Shown: positions 19,626 to 30,761 of the stretch, piece by piece | Layout of the letters: each line of letters opens with the position of its first letter | How positions within the stretch are numbered: position 1 is the first letter of the stretch | Position numbers and translations under genes: made by a program | Source of the DNA: Cladochytrium replicatum | Lineage: Eukaryota; Chytridiomycota; Chytridiomycetes; Cladochytriales; Cladochytriaceae | NCBI GenBank assembly: GCA_025526935.1 | Contig: JAHLKD010000159.1 | Coordinates: 1 to 40,741, forward strand | DNA length: 40,741 bases | Direction of reading: 5' to 3' | Notes under the pieces: generated by a model | Told to the model about the DNA's origin: nothing | Database searches by the model: none | What the model saw: only the letters and a program-made list of their open reading frames with translations

Positions 19626-20943
19626 ATGAAGCAGTCCATCGCCGTCATATTTCTCGTTTGTGTTACGCAAGCTCTGGGAGCTGCGATCGAGCCGCGTCAA
19701 GCATGCAGTGCTCTTTGGGGACAATGCGGAGGTCAAGGTAAGGAGGGGGTCCCTCAAAGACTATCTGGTAAACTGATCCAAACGATTCAAGGCTGGAGTG
19801 GACCCACTTGCTGTGCTTCTGGGTCGACATGCACGGTCAGTAATACTCTGGTTCAGAAGCTGCGACATCTAACTTGTCAAACTGCAGTTCAGTAACCCGT
19901 ACTACAGCCAATGTCTCCCGGGTTCTGCCCCGCCTGCGACCACAACCACCACCCGCACCAATCCCCCTACGACGACTACCACTTCTGGACCCTCTCCCAC
20001 TGCCACCTCCGGTCCGTCCACTCCCGGTCGCTCTGCTGGTTGCGGTAAAACTCCCACTCTGCGATCAGGAACGATCAACATCAACGGTCGCCAATACATC
20101 CTGAACATCCCCTCCAACTACGACAACAACAAGCCCTACCGTTTCATCGTCGCGCTCCACTGGCTGAACGGAAACATGAACGCCGTGGCAAACAGTGCCT
20201 ACTACGGCCTGCAGGTAAATGTCCGTGCTTTATTCCATCCATCTTTCCTGAGTTTGGTTCCCAGTCACTGAGTTCCGGTTCCACCATCTTTGTCGCCCCG
20301 AATGGATTGAACGCGGGCTGGGCGAACAGCGGCGGCTCTGACATCACATTCATTGATTCTGTCATGGCCCAAGTCCAGAACGACCTCTGCATTGACACCA
20401 CCCGTGTGTTTGCCACCGGTTTCTCGTACGGAGCTGCCATGAGCTACGCGCTCGCTTGTGCGCGAGGAAACGTGTTCCGTGGAGTGGTCACCTACGCTGG
20501 AGCAAACTTGAGTGGCTGCAACGGAGGGAACACTCCGGTTGCGTACTTTGGTACTTGAATTCCATTCTGTGTGAGTTGTTTTACTGATTTCAATCATTTG
20601 CAGGCATCCACGGAGTCAGTGATTCCGTTCTGAACATCTCCAACGGACGTCAGCTTCGCGACAACTTTGTGAAAGTCAACCAGTGCACCAACCAAAGCCC
20701 AGCTGAGCCTGCTCGGTATGTGTTAGTTCACTAAATCGTCGTGCTTCATGACTAAGATGTGGAAACTTAAATTCTTTTAGCGGGTCAGGAAGGCACATTT
20801 GCACTTCGTACTCTGGCTGCATGGCCGGAAAGCCCGTCAGGTGGTGCGCTCACTCTGGAGACCACGTGTACGACGAGAAGGACGCGGGGGCTTCATCTAG
20901 CTGGATTCCTGGCGAAGCTTGGAACTTCATCTCCCAGTTTTAA
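19626..20943 (+). CDS. secreted CBM1 carbohydrate esterase A (feruloyl/acetylxylan type)
   Basis: Plant-wall esterase with a cellulose-binding module. Exons: 19626-19737, 19792-19835, 19888-20214, 20265-20550, 20604-20715, 20781-20943. The sum is 1044 nt, 347 aa, in frame. Order: signal peptide (MKQSIAVIFLVCVTQALG), CBM1 with its aromatic and Cys pattern (CSALWGQCGGQ, GWSGPTCCASGSTC, NPYYSQC) split over three exons, a Thr/Pro/Ser linker, then the alpha/beta-hydrolase domain of the PHB-depolymerase/CE1 esterase group. The nucleophile motif is GFSYG (20419-20433); the likely Asp is in IHGVSDSV and the His in WCAHSGDH. It ends WIPGEAWNFISQF, as do several fungal feruloyl esterases. Exact substrate is not determined by sequence. 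Esterase B is a tandem paralogue. Confidence 0.92.
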
Positions 20944-21374
20944 ACTACGTGGAAAGGCATGCAAACTGATGTTTACAATTCTATGTGAAATTCTGACACC
21001 CGGATGGGGAGTCCCCTTGATTGTTCTATGTTGGGCTATGATCCCGATTCGATTAATATCGCTTTATAATAATAATATTAGCCTTGACTTCTTGTTATGA
21101 ATCTGGTGCAAGATTTCGGACGGTGTTGAGTGCTGCCTTGGGATTTTTGTTGGAGAACGTTTGCTATTATGATTAGCACATCTGTCCGCAGTTACGGACA
21201 CAATACCGCAGGTGTTTTAAGTTGCAACCAGCAATAATTTGGTCGTGCAGTTCATGGCAGTGGTTCCCCGTGTGCATAAAATGAACATGACACAAAACGA
21301 TGAACCGAAGCCGGGGTTGCGATAAAAGGGGCATGTAGCGCTTTTGTTCCGTGTCCGCCTAGGAATTCACGAAA
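20944..21374. other. intergenic region, promoter of esterase B
   Basis: 3' end of esterase A and the duplicated upstream block of esterase B. GTTCATGGCAGT ... CCCC(A/G)TGTGCAT ... GAACATGAC near 21249-21293 matches the block near 19500-19543. No other gene. Confidence 0.5.
21322..21329 (+). promoter_or_regulatory. TATA-like box of esterase B
   Basis: ATAAAAGG lies 45 bp before the start codon at 21375, within the upstream block shared with esterase A. Confidence 0.6.
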
Positions 21375-22709
21375 ATGAAGCACAACATCGCGGTCGTACT
21401 TCTTGCTATTTGTGTTGCGCAAGCTCTGGGTGCAGCCGTTGAGCCACGCCAAGCATGCAGCGCTCTCTGGGGACAATGTGGTGGTCAAGGTATTTAGTGG
21501 TTCCTTCAAAATGAGTGCAAGACTCTGATCTAGAACAATGATAGGCTGGAGCGGTCCCACTTGCTGTGCATCTGGTTCGACCTGCACGGTCAGTCTTGGA
21601 GCAAGCCAAGTATTATCCTTGTCCATGTTCAACCTTCTGTTTTGCAGTTTAGCAACCCGTACTACAGTCAATGTCTTCCAGGCTCGGTACCTCCGGCCAC
21701 CACTACCTCCCGCGCCAATCCTAGTACGACCACCACTAGGACTTCTGGACCCTCCCCGACCACCACCTCCGCTCCGTCCACTCCCGGCCGTTCAGCTGGT
21801 TGCGGCAAAACTCCCACCTTGCGATCAGGAACGATCAACATCAACGGTCGCCAATACATCCTGAACATCCCCTCCAACTACGACAACAACAAGCCCTACC
21901 GTTTCATCGTCGCGCTCCACTGGCTGAATGGAAACATGAACGCCGTGGCAAACAGTGCCTACTACGGCCTGCAGGTAAATGTCCGTGCTTTATTCCATCC
22001 ATCTTTCCTGAGTTTGGTTCCCAGTCACTGAGTTCCGGATCCACCATCTTTGTTGCTCCCAACGGAATAAACGCCGGCTGGGGTAACAGTGGCGGCTCTG
22101 ACATCACGTTCATCGACTCTGTCATGGCCCAAGTCCAAAACGACCTCTGCATTGACACCACCCGTGTGTTTGCCACCGGTTTCTCGTACGGAGCTGCCAT
22201 GAGCTACGCACTCGCTTGTGCGCGAGGAAACGTGTTCCGTGGAGTGGTCACCTACGCTGGAGCCAACCTGAGTGGCTGCAACGGAGGGAACACTCCGGTT
22301 GCCTACTTTGGTACGTTGTTCTCAGTTGTTCTGCACTTGATTCCATACCATGCACGTTGTTTATTGCATCAATAGGTATCCACGGTGTCGCTGATTCGGT
22401 CCTAAACATCTCCAACGGACGGCAGCTTCGCGACAACTTCGTCCGAGTCAACCAGTGCACCAACCAAAGTCCGCCTGAACCTGCTCGGTATGCCTTTCAT
22501 AGTAGTTGCATTTCAACCGAGCACCTGATTCTTTATTATCTTTCAGCGCATCCGGCTCCCATATCTGTACATCTTACTCTGGCTGCATGTCCGGAAAACC
22601 TGTTCGGTGGTGCGCTCATTCTGGCGATCACGTATTCGACCACAAGGACAATGGTGCCGCCACTAGCTGGATTCCTGGCGAAGCATGGAAGTTCATCTCC
22701 CAGTTTTAA
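21375..22709 (+). CDS. secreted CBM1 carbohydrate esterase B (tandem paralogue)
   Basis: Same gene structure as esterase A: exons 21375-21489, 21545-21588, 21648-21974, 22025-22310, 22376-22487, 22547-22709. The sum is 1047 nt, 348 aa, in frame. Signal peptide MKHNIAVVLLAICVAQALG, CBM1 (CSALWGQCGGQ, WSGPTCCASG), Thr/Ser/Pro linker, esterase domain with GFSYG, IHGVADSV and CAHSGDH. Exons 2, 3, 4, 5 and 6 have exactly the same lengths as in A; only exon 1 differs, by one codon. Intron 3 is identical in the two genes while the other introns have diverged. Active-site residues are intact in both copies. Confidence 0.92.
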
Positions 22710-22971
22710 GCAATGGCACCGTGACACCAAACTTTCTATGAATGATTCTATGCGAAACCCAGATAATTGAAGGTGCTCTTGAATGTTTCTATGTAGGGTT
22801 AACATCCCGCCGTGTATTACGACCGCTCCATAATACATTAATATTAGCGGTGCCCCAAACGAGAGTAGCGAGTGATTGGAACAGACGGGCTTTGTGGGAA
22901 TCAAACATGTTGCCCTCAAGAACTAAAGCACGTTGAAACAGAAAACAGGTTGGCATTGAATGAAGTCCTAT
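22710..22971. other. convergent 3' region between esterase B and GBF1
   Basis: 262 bp between converging genes. No feature noted beyond A/T-rich 3' flank. Confidence 0.4.
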
Positions 22972-25900
22972 TTATCGCAAAGATGCTGTCTGAGGAGCAA
23001 GCTCTACCCCATCATCAGATTGTCCGGCCATCCCACCAACTTCGATGGAGCTGGAGGCAGATTCTTCAGGTGGCAATTTTGCGACCTTAGATTCCAGTCT
23101 CCCATCCTCCGATAGAGCTCGAACAGGAAACAAATCTTCTTTGAGAGTTGGCAGAAAAACATTCACATTCTTCCAAGTTACGTCCCAAAGGTTCTGAGTG
23201 GCTGGCTTACTGGAGGTAGATGGTGGTGGCTGCTGATCAGATTCCGAAGGTTGAAAAACTCCTTGAGTTGACATCACCAACAGCATATTTTTCAGGCTCT
23301 CTAGCACACCCTCGTACTACATAAATAGACGAATTTAAGAATAGGAGGAGACAGCCATTTATCAGAGATTACCAAGTATTCCCCGCCTGCGTGCATGTAC
23401 TGGTTCAGGTATTGAAGAATTCGCACCCAAAGATCGGGAAGATCTTTCCACCTCATCATACGGTTCAAATACTGCAAGAATATTTTGCAGAGTAGCCCGG
23501 ATGCCCTCATTCGTGTCTCGTCCATTCCTTGCGGATCTAATTGAAACACCGCGGGCTTCAGAAGCTCATCCAAGAGCGGGAAGAGGACATTTTCGAAACA
23601 GTCAATCCATGGGTCGATGGAATCCGACTCAAGGTCTGGTGATAGCAACGCACGCTGAAGGAAGGTCAACGCAGATTGCCGCACTTCCCGAGAAGGATGA
23701 TAGCATTGTTGGCCGAGTCCCGACAGAATCGGCAACCAAAACTCAAAGTAAGCTAAGAAGTGAACGGTTACTGATGATTCGCAGGGTTTCACATAAGTAC
23801 AACCTCGCGATTGCTTCATCTCAGCCTGTTTCACCAACTTGGGGATTCTGAAGTGCAGCTTGTAGAGCTGCTCAACCGCACGCAGTGCTCGCTCAATTGC
23901 TGCCTGAACCGCTTGGCTTTTTAACAATAATATAAGCGAGTACACTTTGGAGAGAGCAGATCTTAAGTTACCTTTTTTGGTTCGCCACCTTTCTCGCAAT
24001 CTTAGGACTTCCTCCTCGGCTAGACCATCCGTCATCGGCAATTAAATTGCTGATTTGTGGGGGCGTTGCAGTTGAAACAACCTGGTACCCGCTCATACCG
24101 TTCATGGACCTCCCATTTGCTGAAAGGTTACTCAAGGATCCCAAAGAATTTGTTGTGGCCGGAGCGATAGAGCCCACGTCCTGGTTGCTGCCAGTCATGA
24201 AGCCACCCGCCGCCACCGCGAAAGAAATAAGCAGGTCAACACATTCCGCAAAGTTTTCTTCGTTCACGAGGTGCGAAGCGGAGACTTCGTCGTTGATTAA
24301 TATCGTAGCCACCTCAAATGAATACGATGCAGCTTCCTGGTGCATAGATGTTCCGGCTACTAGACCGAAAATTGTTCGCCAGCGACCATTCAGGATGAGC
24401 ACCGAAAGATCATCCTTGGCAAGGACCAGGATTCCCGCCATAAGTTGCTCTGCGACATTACTGAACGTATCTTGTGGAAGTCGGGGTATGCCTTCAAAGA
24501 GGGAGAAGATATCTACAATAACTTCATCCTTAACATTTGGTATCAGATGAGGCATTAGTGCAAATGATGCTTGTAATCACCTTGTGTGCAATACGAGAGA
24601 TAAGTCGAATAAGGCCCACAATTGCTCTATCCACAAGGAGGTGATGTGTCGTCTGTGCATTTGAAAAAATCCCCGAGATGAACTGACGTATCTGAGGCCA
24701 AACCACTTGGATCCGATCCCGGTTTTGAACCGCGATGTTCACCATTATTTCAAGCAAAAATGCAGATGCCGCATTGTACTTCATCTGAGTTTGCTGGCCT
24801 TCTACAGGCTGAGCACTTCCAGCTACTGGTGCTGTTGCGGCACCATGCTTTCCGGCCTCTACATTTTGAATCGCTGCATCTGAGATAGTCTGGAGAAGTT
24901 CAATCAAAGACGATTCTTGGAGAAATCTGCGAAGAAAGTATAAGAACATTAGAATTGTCTCACGTTGACAAAAACGCCTTTATTACCGGCTGTCAACAAA
25001 AACGTCTTCAACTCGACAGGCTCGCACACAATCCAAAGTGTGCCTCTCACAATCCAGCTCTTCGGCTGTAGGTGGGATATCATCCTCCTCGTCGACATCC
25101 GGAGCGAAAGGTCCACCGCCAAGTGAAAGAAATTGGGAGATCGTCGATAGAAGGCCTGCATCTTTGCGAGGCTGGACCGGTTGTTGCTGTTTTGGTTTCA
25201 GTGATTGTCTTTCGGAAGGTACACGTGGTATGGAGATTATCTGTTTCACAAAATCTTCTGCTTGCAGCATCGTGATCGGTAGTAGGGAGTGCAAGAAGAG
25301 GTTCCGTATGCATACCAATATCTTGATATCTGATGGTCAGCATTGTGACTCATGGTAACAGAAGCTCAAACTTACACTCTTCCAACCATTACGCAAAGTA
25401 TTTCCGTGTTCCATGGCGAAATTGAACATCAGAACAGCTGCCACTTGTCCGCGATACGACCGGCCGAACTCGACTGCCCATGGATCAACCTTGATTGGAC
25501 GACCATTTGTGTCCAATCCAATCTCGTCCTCGCGAAGTGAGCGTTCTGGGGGTAAGCGATCTGTCTCTCTCAACAGCCCAGTAATCTTGGATAGAGATAT
25601 GATGATATTGTCCAATACATCGTGCAATCCAAAGGAAGATGCGATTAGAGCACAGTGATGTAACCCAACAACAGCTTTCTGCATCGTCAAGTCATCTTCT
25701 GCATTGTCGAAAGCTGAAATCGGATGTTAGTTTCAGACGTTGTGACCAACAGGGTTGATCCCACCATAAGCGAGTGCCGCAACTATTGGACCCCGAACTA
25801 GGGAAAACATATCCTGATCAAACGCGCCAGCTGCCGTCGCCGTGTACAGGGCACCTTTGTCGGATCTTTTAATCAGTTCACGCCAAGCATAGCTGAAACC

Positions 25901-28900
25901 AAGGTCTCCTTCGTGCTCTTCTGGCATCACAATCTCATTTTCACGAATCGTATCGAAAATGTGTTTCTAGATACCATATCGCAGGTGATTACTACGATCC
26001 ACTCAATATAAAACTGTTCCATACCAAGTAATCCGCAGAGAAGTTCTTTCCATTGTTGATACCCCGAGTGTTCTTTTGAAAATCCTCGAATGTCATTCTC
26101 CTCTGAGTTAAGATCAACAACAAGATTACTGAATAATTAATTGTGTTCACCATACCCGAACTTGGGGATTGTGCTGGTCGGTATTCAGCATAATGACAGA
26201 GTAGGCGAGCAAAAATGTTGCACTTTGATCTTCGATCTCTCGATTCGGGTCACCTAAGGAGATAAGGTCCAGTTCATCTGAGAACCACACCTTTCATTGT
26301 CTGAGCTTACCCTCGATGGTCTTAAAGAATATATCAGAGAACTTATCCATAACACGCTCAATCTGCTGTGATTCCCCGGGTAATCGAAAGCTCTCCAGCA
26401 TCATTCGCAGGGCTTCATCAATTCGTTTCTGAAGCGGAGAGTTTAGCAAACGAAACACTTTCAGCGGAAGACATACCGCAGTGAATTCAAACTGTCCAAC
26501 AAATGCATGCATTACGTCTACATTTGCTGGCTTTGCCAAGTATTCGCCAAGCAGGTGCTTGTTAATTTTAGGAGTAGTTCGAAGAAGTCTTGCAAGTTCT
26601 TCCGGGGAGTAATTCTCCGGTAGAAACCCATTCGCTGAAAAAATCTTTGTTAGGAACATACAATGAAGCGATTATTTGCACTAACCTTTTAAGAAGTCGA
26701 TACCGTCCTTTGGCTTCTCGTTGAATCTCGTAGCTCCTTCCATCAATATGCGCTTCTTTCGCTTATTCTCTACAACCTGAAACGCCGTCGGTACAGCCTA
26801 CATTCAACGACATTGGGAGAGTATTCTATCGTATGTTTTGTATGTACGCACTGCTGTTTCAATCGCAACATTGGAGAAGAAGTCTGTTACCACCTTCTTG
26901 GCCGATCCACCAGCACCTTGTCGTTCCACAACTTGTCCAAGATATAGCAAAATCGCGTCCAGACATTGAGTCTGATGCGCCGGAGTAGTTGCTGGACCTC
27001 CCGGAGTGGCATCGGGGAACGAATGTTTGCACAAAAATCGAATAAGGTCCTCGAAGAGGTTGACTTCACTGTCTAGGTCTCCGTCGTAATTAACGTACAG
27101 CTCAGTGTGGAAGTCTGCGGAACGAGATAGCTGAGACATAGTGAGAATTTTGTGTGAATCAACGATGACTATCAAAACAAGTACCTGGACAAGACAGTCA
27201 AGCACAACTTCTCGGACTTCCCCAACCATAATCGTGGCAAGCGCATTCCGCACCTGCGTGAACGTGCGTGGGGCTGACGCTCCGGGGGAGTTTGCCCAAT
27301 CCACGGTCGATTGTCCGCTTCCCGCGGATGAAGGTGCAGATAGGCCAGATTGTGACACAACGTTACTCCATTCATCGACATCCCAACCAAGCAAACCCAT
27401 ATCCAGGCGCGACATCATCCACTTGATCAGCCACTCCGCCTGGAATTTTAACTGTTCTTTGCACGATTGCAAGAGGACAGTGGTCACTTTCAATGCAGTC
27501 GTAAAAAACGTCATGGTTGCATTTGAGGGAGGTGAGCTGACTGTAATGTTTGCAGCTTGAATTATCTTGGTTGTGCACACGGTCAGAATCAAGCTACAAT
27601 TTTGAATGCTGAATCCTACCTGGAACAAAAAGCGGCACATCTCATTTGTAATCAAGTCCTTCGCTAACACCGCCATTCGCTCCTCATCTGTATCGTAGTC
27701 GTCATCTGTGATGGTTGGAAGTGTTGGTTGCTCTTGTTCGGCTTGAGCATCCAGCGCACTCTCTGACTGTGGCGGGAGTTCTTGCTCCATTCCGTCGCTT
27801 TGCAACAGCGGAGCAGATTCTGAGCTCGGAATGTCAATACTGGGAAGTCCTGGTGGTGCTCCGTTGCCCGCGACATCAACCACATGGGCAACTGCCCGTC
27901 CAGCTGCATCAACATCGACATTCACAGCACTGCCTCTCCTTTCAACACCGGATTCGTTACGCTCTGCTGCGTTAGCATCTTCCGCTTCACTAGCAATAGC
28001 GCCTGTGATTCCTACGCTCACAACCCCGGCGCTAACATCCCTGCTCGTGACGATTTTCAAGTCCGAATTGCTTGAAGCAGAGCGCATCCATGGTTGCCCA
28101 TGCCCTTCTGCCTGGAATTCCAGATTCGATTCTCCTTGAGGTCCAGACGAATTAGCCATGACCTCACCACCAGAGACGGCTATAATTGTTGTGGTTTTAG
28201 AGGAACGATCTCTTCGCTGTGCTTTAAGCTGTGCGCCCCAGCTAATCCAGCAACAGAGAGACCGACCACCAACTTCTAAGGCCGTGTTCAGCAATCCCAG
28301 TGCAACCATTCTGTGGACCGAGTCAGAATGCTGTCGGTTTCGTGGATCCATCAGCGTTGTCAGCACACGAACCAGCTCTAAAATTGCTGGCAGACCGTAC
28401 GGTGCGAAGGAATACTTCTGGACCTCTTTAGTAGAGTTATTCGGATCTTGACGGAGCGTAACAGCGGTGCTTTGAATAGTTGCAGAGTCCACATTAGCTG
28501 CAGTGTTTCCGCTTTCGATAGAAAGAGTGTCCGATTGTTCGACAACGAATTCTCGCTGAGGTTGTTGGGAAAGCTTTGATCCCGACGCATTAATATGCGC
28601 GGAAGTGAATGGCTCTCCGGGTTTTGATTTATGAGGAGGGTTGAACTGGTCCTTCGCCCTCATTATGAATGTCAACCTAGGAGTAAAATTTGGGTCGGTA
28701 AACGAGTGAGGTTGATTGAAGGCTTCCAACCTTTCAAATAATGCCCTAGTGAGGACCACCAAAGTCTGCTCTGCGGAACGCCTCAAAAGCTCTGGAACAA
28801 AACGGTGAGTTAGTAACCTCCGTAGGAGACATCTGTGCCAACCAAACGCACCGCTCACTCTGCTTTGAAAACACATTCCAAATGCAGCTTCTACCATTTC

Positions 28901-29748
28901 GCAGATCCCCTTGTCATCTAGGCTACGCCGACCCGCATCAGAGTTCACAATCACTCTCAGAAGCTTCAGAATTCTCGTGAGTACGATCTCATCCGACACA
29001 GCATCCGTGGCCTCAAATTTGCAATGAGTGACGGAATGAACGAGGACCGACATCGCTCCAGGAAGATTAGGGTGATCTGGGTGAAGTATGCCGTGAAGAA
29101 CGAAACTTTCGACAGAGCTTAGAGCAGCGCTGGTGATCGGACCCGTTGTGTCTCCACTTTTTATTACTTCCAGAAATGGTTCAAGTAGATGCAATGGATC
29201 CAAATCGCGAAGGTCTAGAAGCAATAGAACTTCGAAACTGGTTTCTGAATCTGCACCTTACAACGCATACCTTTCCGAAGAGTCAGTCGCGCTTTTAATC
29301 TAGCGAATCCTTGCAGGAGAGGGGAATCTTGGCCAGACCCAATGCCGATTTCCTTCCTCTTTTCACTCGTAAATTCGAGAACGGCTTCAAGTCCGGGAGC
29401 CAGTCCGTGCGCAACAAAATCCTCGCAGTAGTCGTACCGTGTAGGCTCATACCCAGAGCCCCCTCGTTTCAGCGAACCCATTGTACCGGAAGGGCTCTGT
29501 CTGTAATAGTCGGTCCTGTAGGATTGGCTGCTCTGATCGCGTCCATACATGTTCGCGATGCTCCATCGCTGGTTCTTGCGCATAGTAGCGACCACGAAGG
29601 CGATCTCCGAGTGCACGACGGACAGCCATGAAATCTCCGCCAGCGGTTGCAGCCGTCGCTGGTGTTCCATCGCCTGTAGAGTTGCCACGTCGAAAAAGCC
29701 ACAGGATGGTGGCCAGCCACAGCGGATGAACGAACAAGCCACAGTCAT
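22972..29748 (-). CDS. GBF1: ARF guanine-nucleotide exchange factor, GBF1/Gea family
   Basis: Large multi-exon Sec7 ARF-GEF that activates ARF1 at the cis-Golgi for COPI coat recruitment. N-terminal DCB region: WLSVVHSEIAFVVATMRKNQ, RWS, then PFLEVIKSGDTTGPITS (near 29150), with SDEIVLTRILKLLRV. A long Ser/Asn/acidic insert (about 27650-28650) follows. HUS box: NYDGDLD near 27075-27095. Sec7 domain: GFLPENYSPEELARLLR, the glutamic finger FRLPGESQQIERVM (about 26355-26400), and MLNTDQHNPQVR (about 26160-26195). The C-terminal HDS-like part runs down to the stop at 22972 (ending QTASLR). The start may be the ATG at 29748 or the one at 29670. Introns are numerous and short; I did not resolve every junction. 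All key motifs are intact, so it should be functional. Confidence 0.9.
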
Positions 29749-29799
29749 AAGGTGGGAACTTTCTCACGAAGTGTATGGATATGACCAAAAGGCTTGCTA

Positions 29800-30742
29800 A
29801 AGAAGTAGGCACCACGCATGGAGGGACAACACTTTCTCCCGTCTCACAACTTGGAAGCTATCACCTTGATGAGGGCTGAGCTCAGAAATTCCGGCTTCTT
29901 TGTCCGTCCTCCCAACTTGGATCTCCTTTACCGGACTCCAAAGAACTGTGGGCCAACTTTCGCCGTCTTTCAAGTCTTGGGTACACCCCTTAAGTGCAAG
30001 GCGCTGAGTACCATTGGATGGAATAAGATAAACAAAGGCTATCTTGATCGTTATATTGAACAAGTGCGACGAGGTTTGAAGCATGATTGGGACAAGAATC
30101 TTATATATTAAACACCTCCTGCTAAGAAGTTCTACCAGTTCCTTTGAAATTGCGGGTTGGCCAAAGACGGCTGCTAGAGGCATTGCATGCTTGTTTCCAG
30201 CATTAATTTGTGCAGCCCATTGTCAGAAAACAATTCAAGCTTCATCTTTATACCAAGATATGTATCCTCCGCGTAGAAGAGCAGCTGTGCGAATGGTGGT
30301 TTCTTCCTAACTTTGGTAGTTTTCTCTGTCTTCACTAAGTATTGTGCCTCAAATGCTGGCAAGGGTCGTAATCACCGATGTTACACAACCGCGCATCAAA
30401 CCCGCGACCTGGTAGATTGCTGTTTTGCCAGCCCTCGTTGGAACAATGCACAGCAAATCAAAGCCAGCACTAATAAAGTTCCAAGCCTGTTTCTGATGTT
30501 CGTAGAGTTGGTGTATCCCAACTTGTCGAACAGCATGATTCTCCAAAATCAAGGTACTCGACAGGTTTACTCATGTCGCACAGTTGCTTCGCCAGCTTAT
30601 CCTGATTCACTTGCTCAGTATTCCTTATTACCCAAATCAACCCCTGCCCGCACCTTGTCGTGAGGCTAAAGAAGCTACATCGGGATAAACTTTGTTGCTT
30701 AATTTTGAGAAACGAAACATCTGTCGTGTTGCAGCCGCACAA
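29800..30742 (-). pseudogene. RecQ/DEAD-like helicase fragment, degenerate
   Basis: On the minus strand, 30349-30552 encodes YEHQKQAWNFISAGFDLLCI then VPTRAGKTAIYQVAGLM. This is the Q-motif region and Walker A loop of a RecQ/DEAD-type helicase, with PTRAGKT in place of PTGxGKT/S. The following stretches in other frames (30174-30362, FAQLLFYAEDTYLGIKMK, and 29797-30183) have protein-like composition but carry no other helicase motif that I can identify. The reading is broken by frame changes. Such fragments are common as repeats in fungal genomes. It lies directly upstream of GBF1 and downstream of S41 gene 1. Confidence 0.5.
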
Positions 30743-30761
30743 GAAGAGCTAGCACCACGTG

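Noticed and set aside
22536-22919. Minus-strand 127-codon frame
   Set aside because: It is antisense to esterase B exon 6 and its 3' flank, with no recognisable domain.
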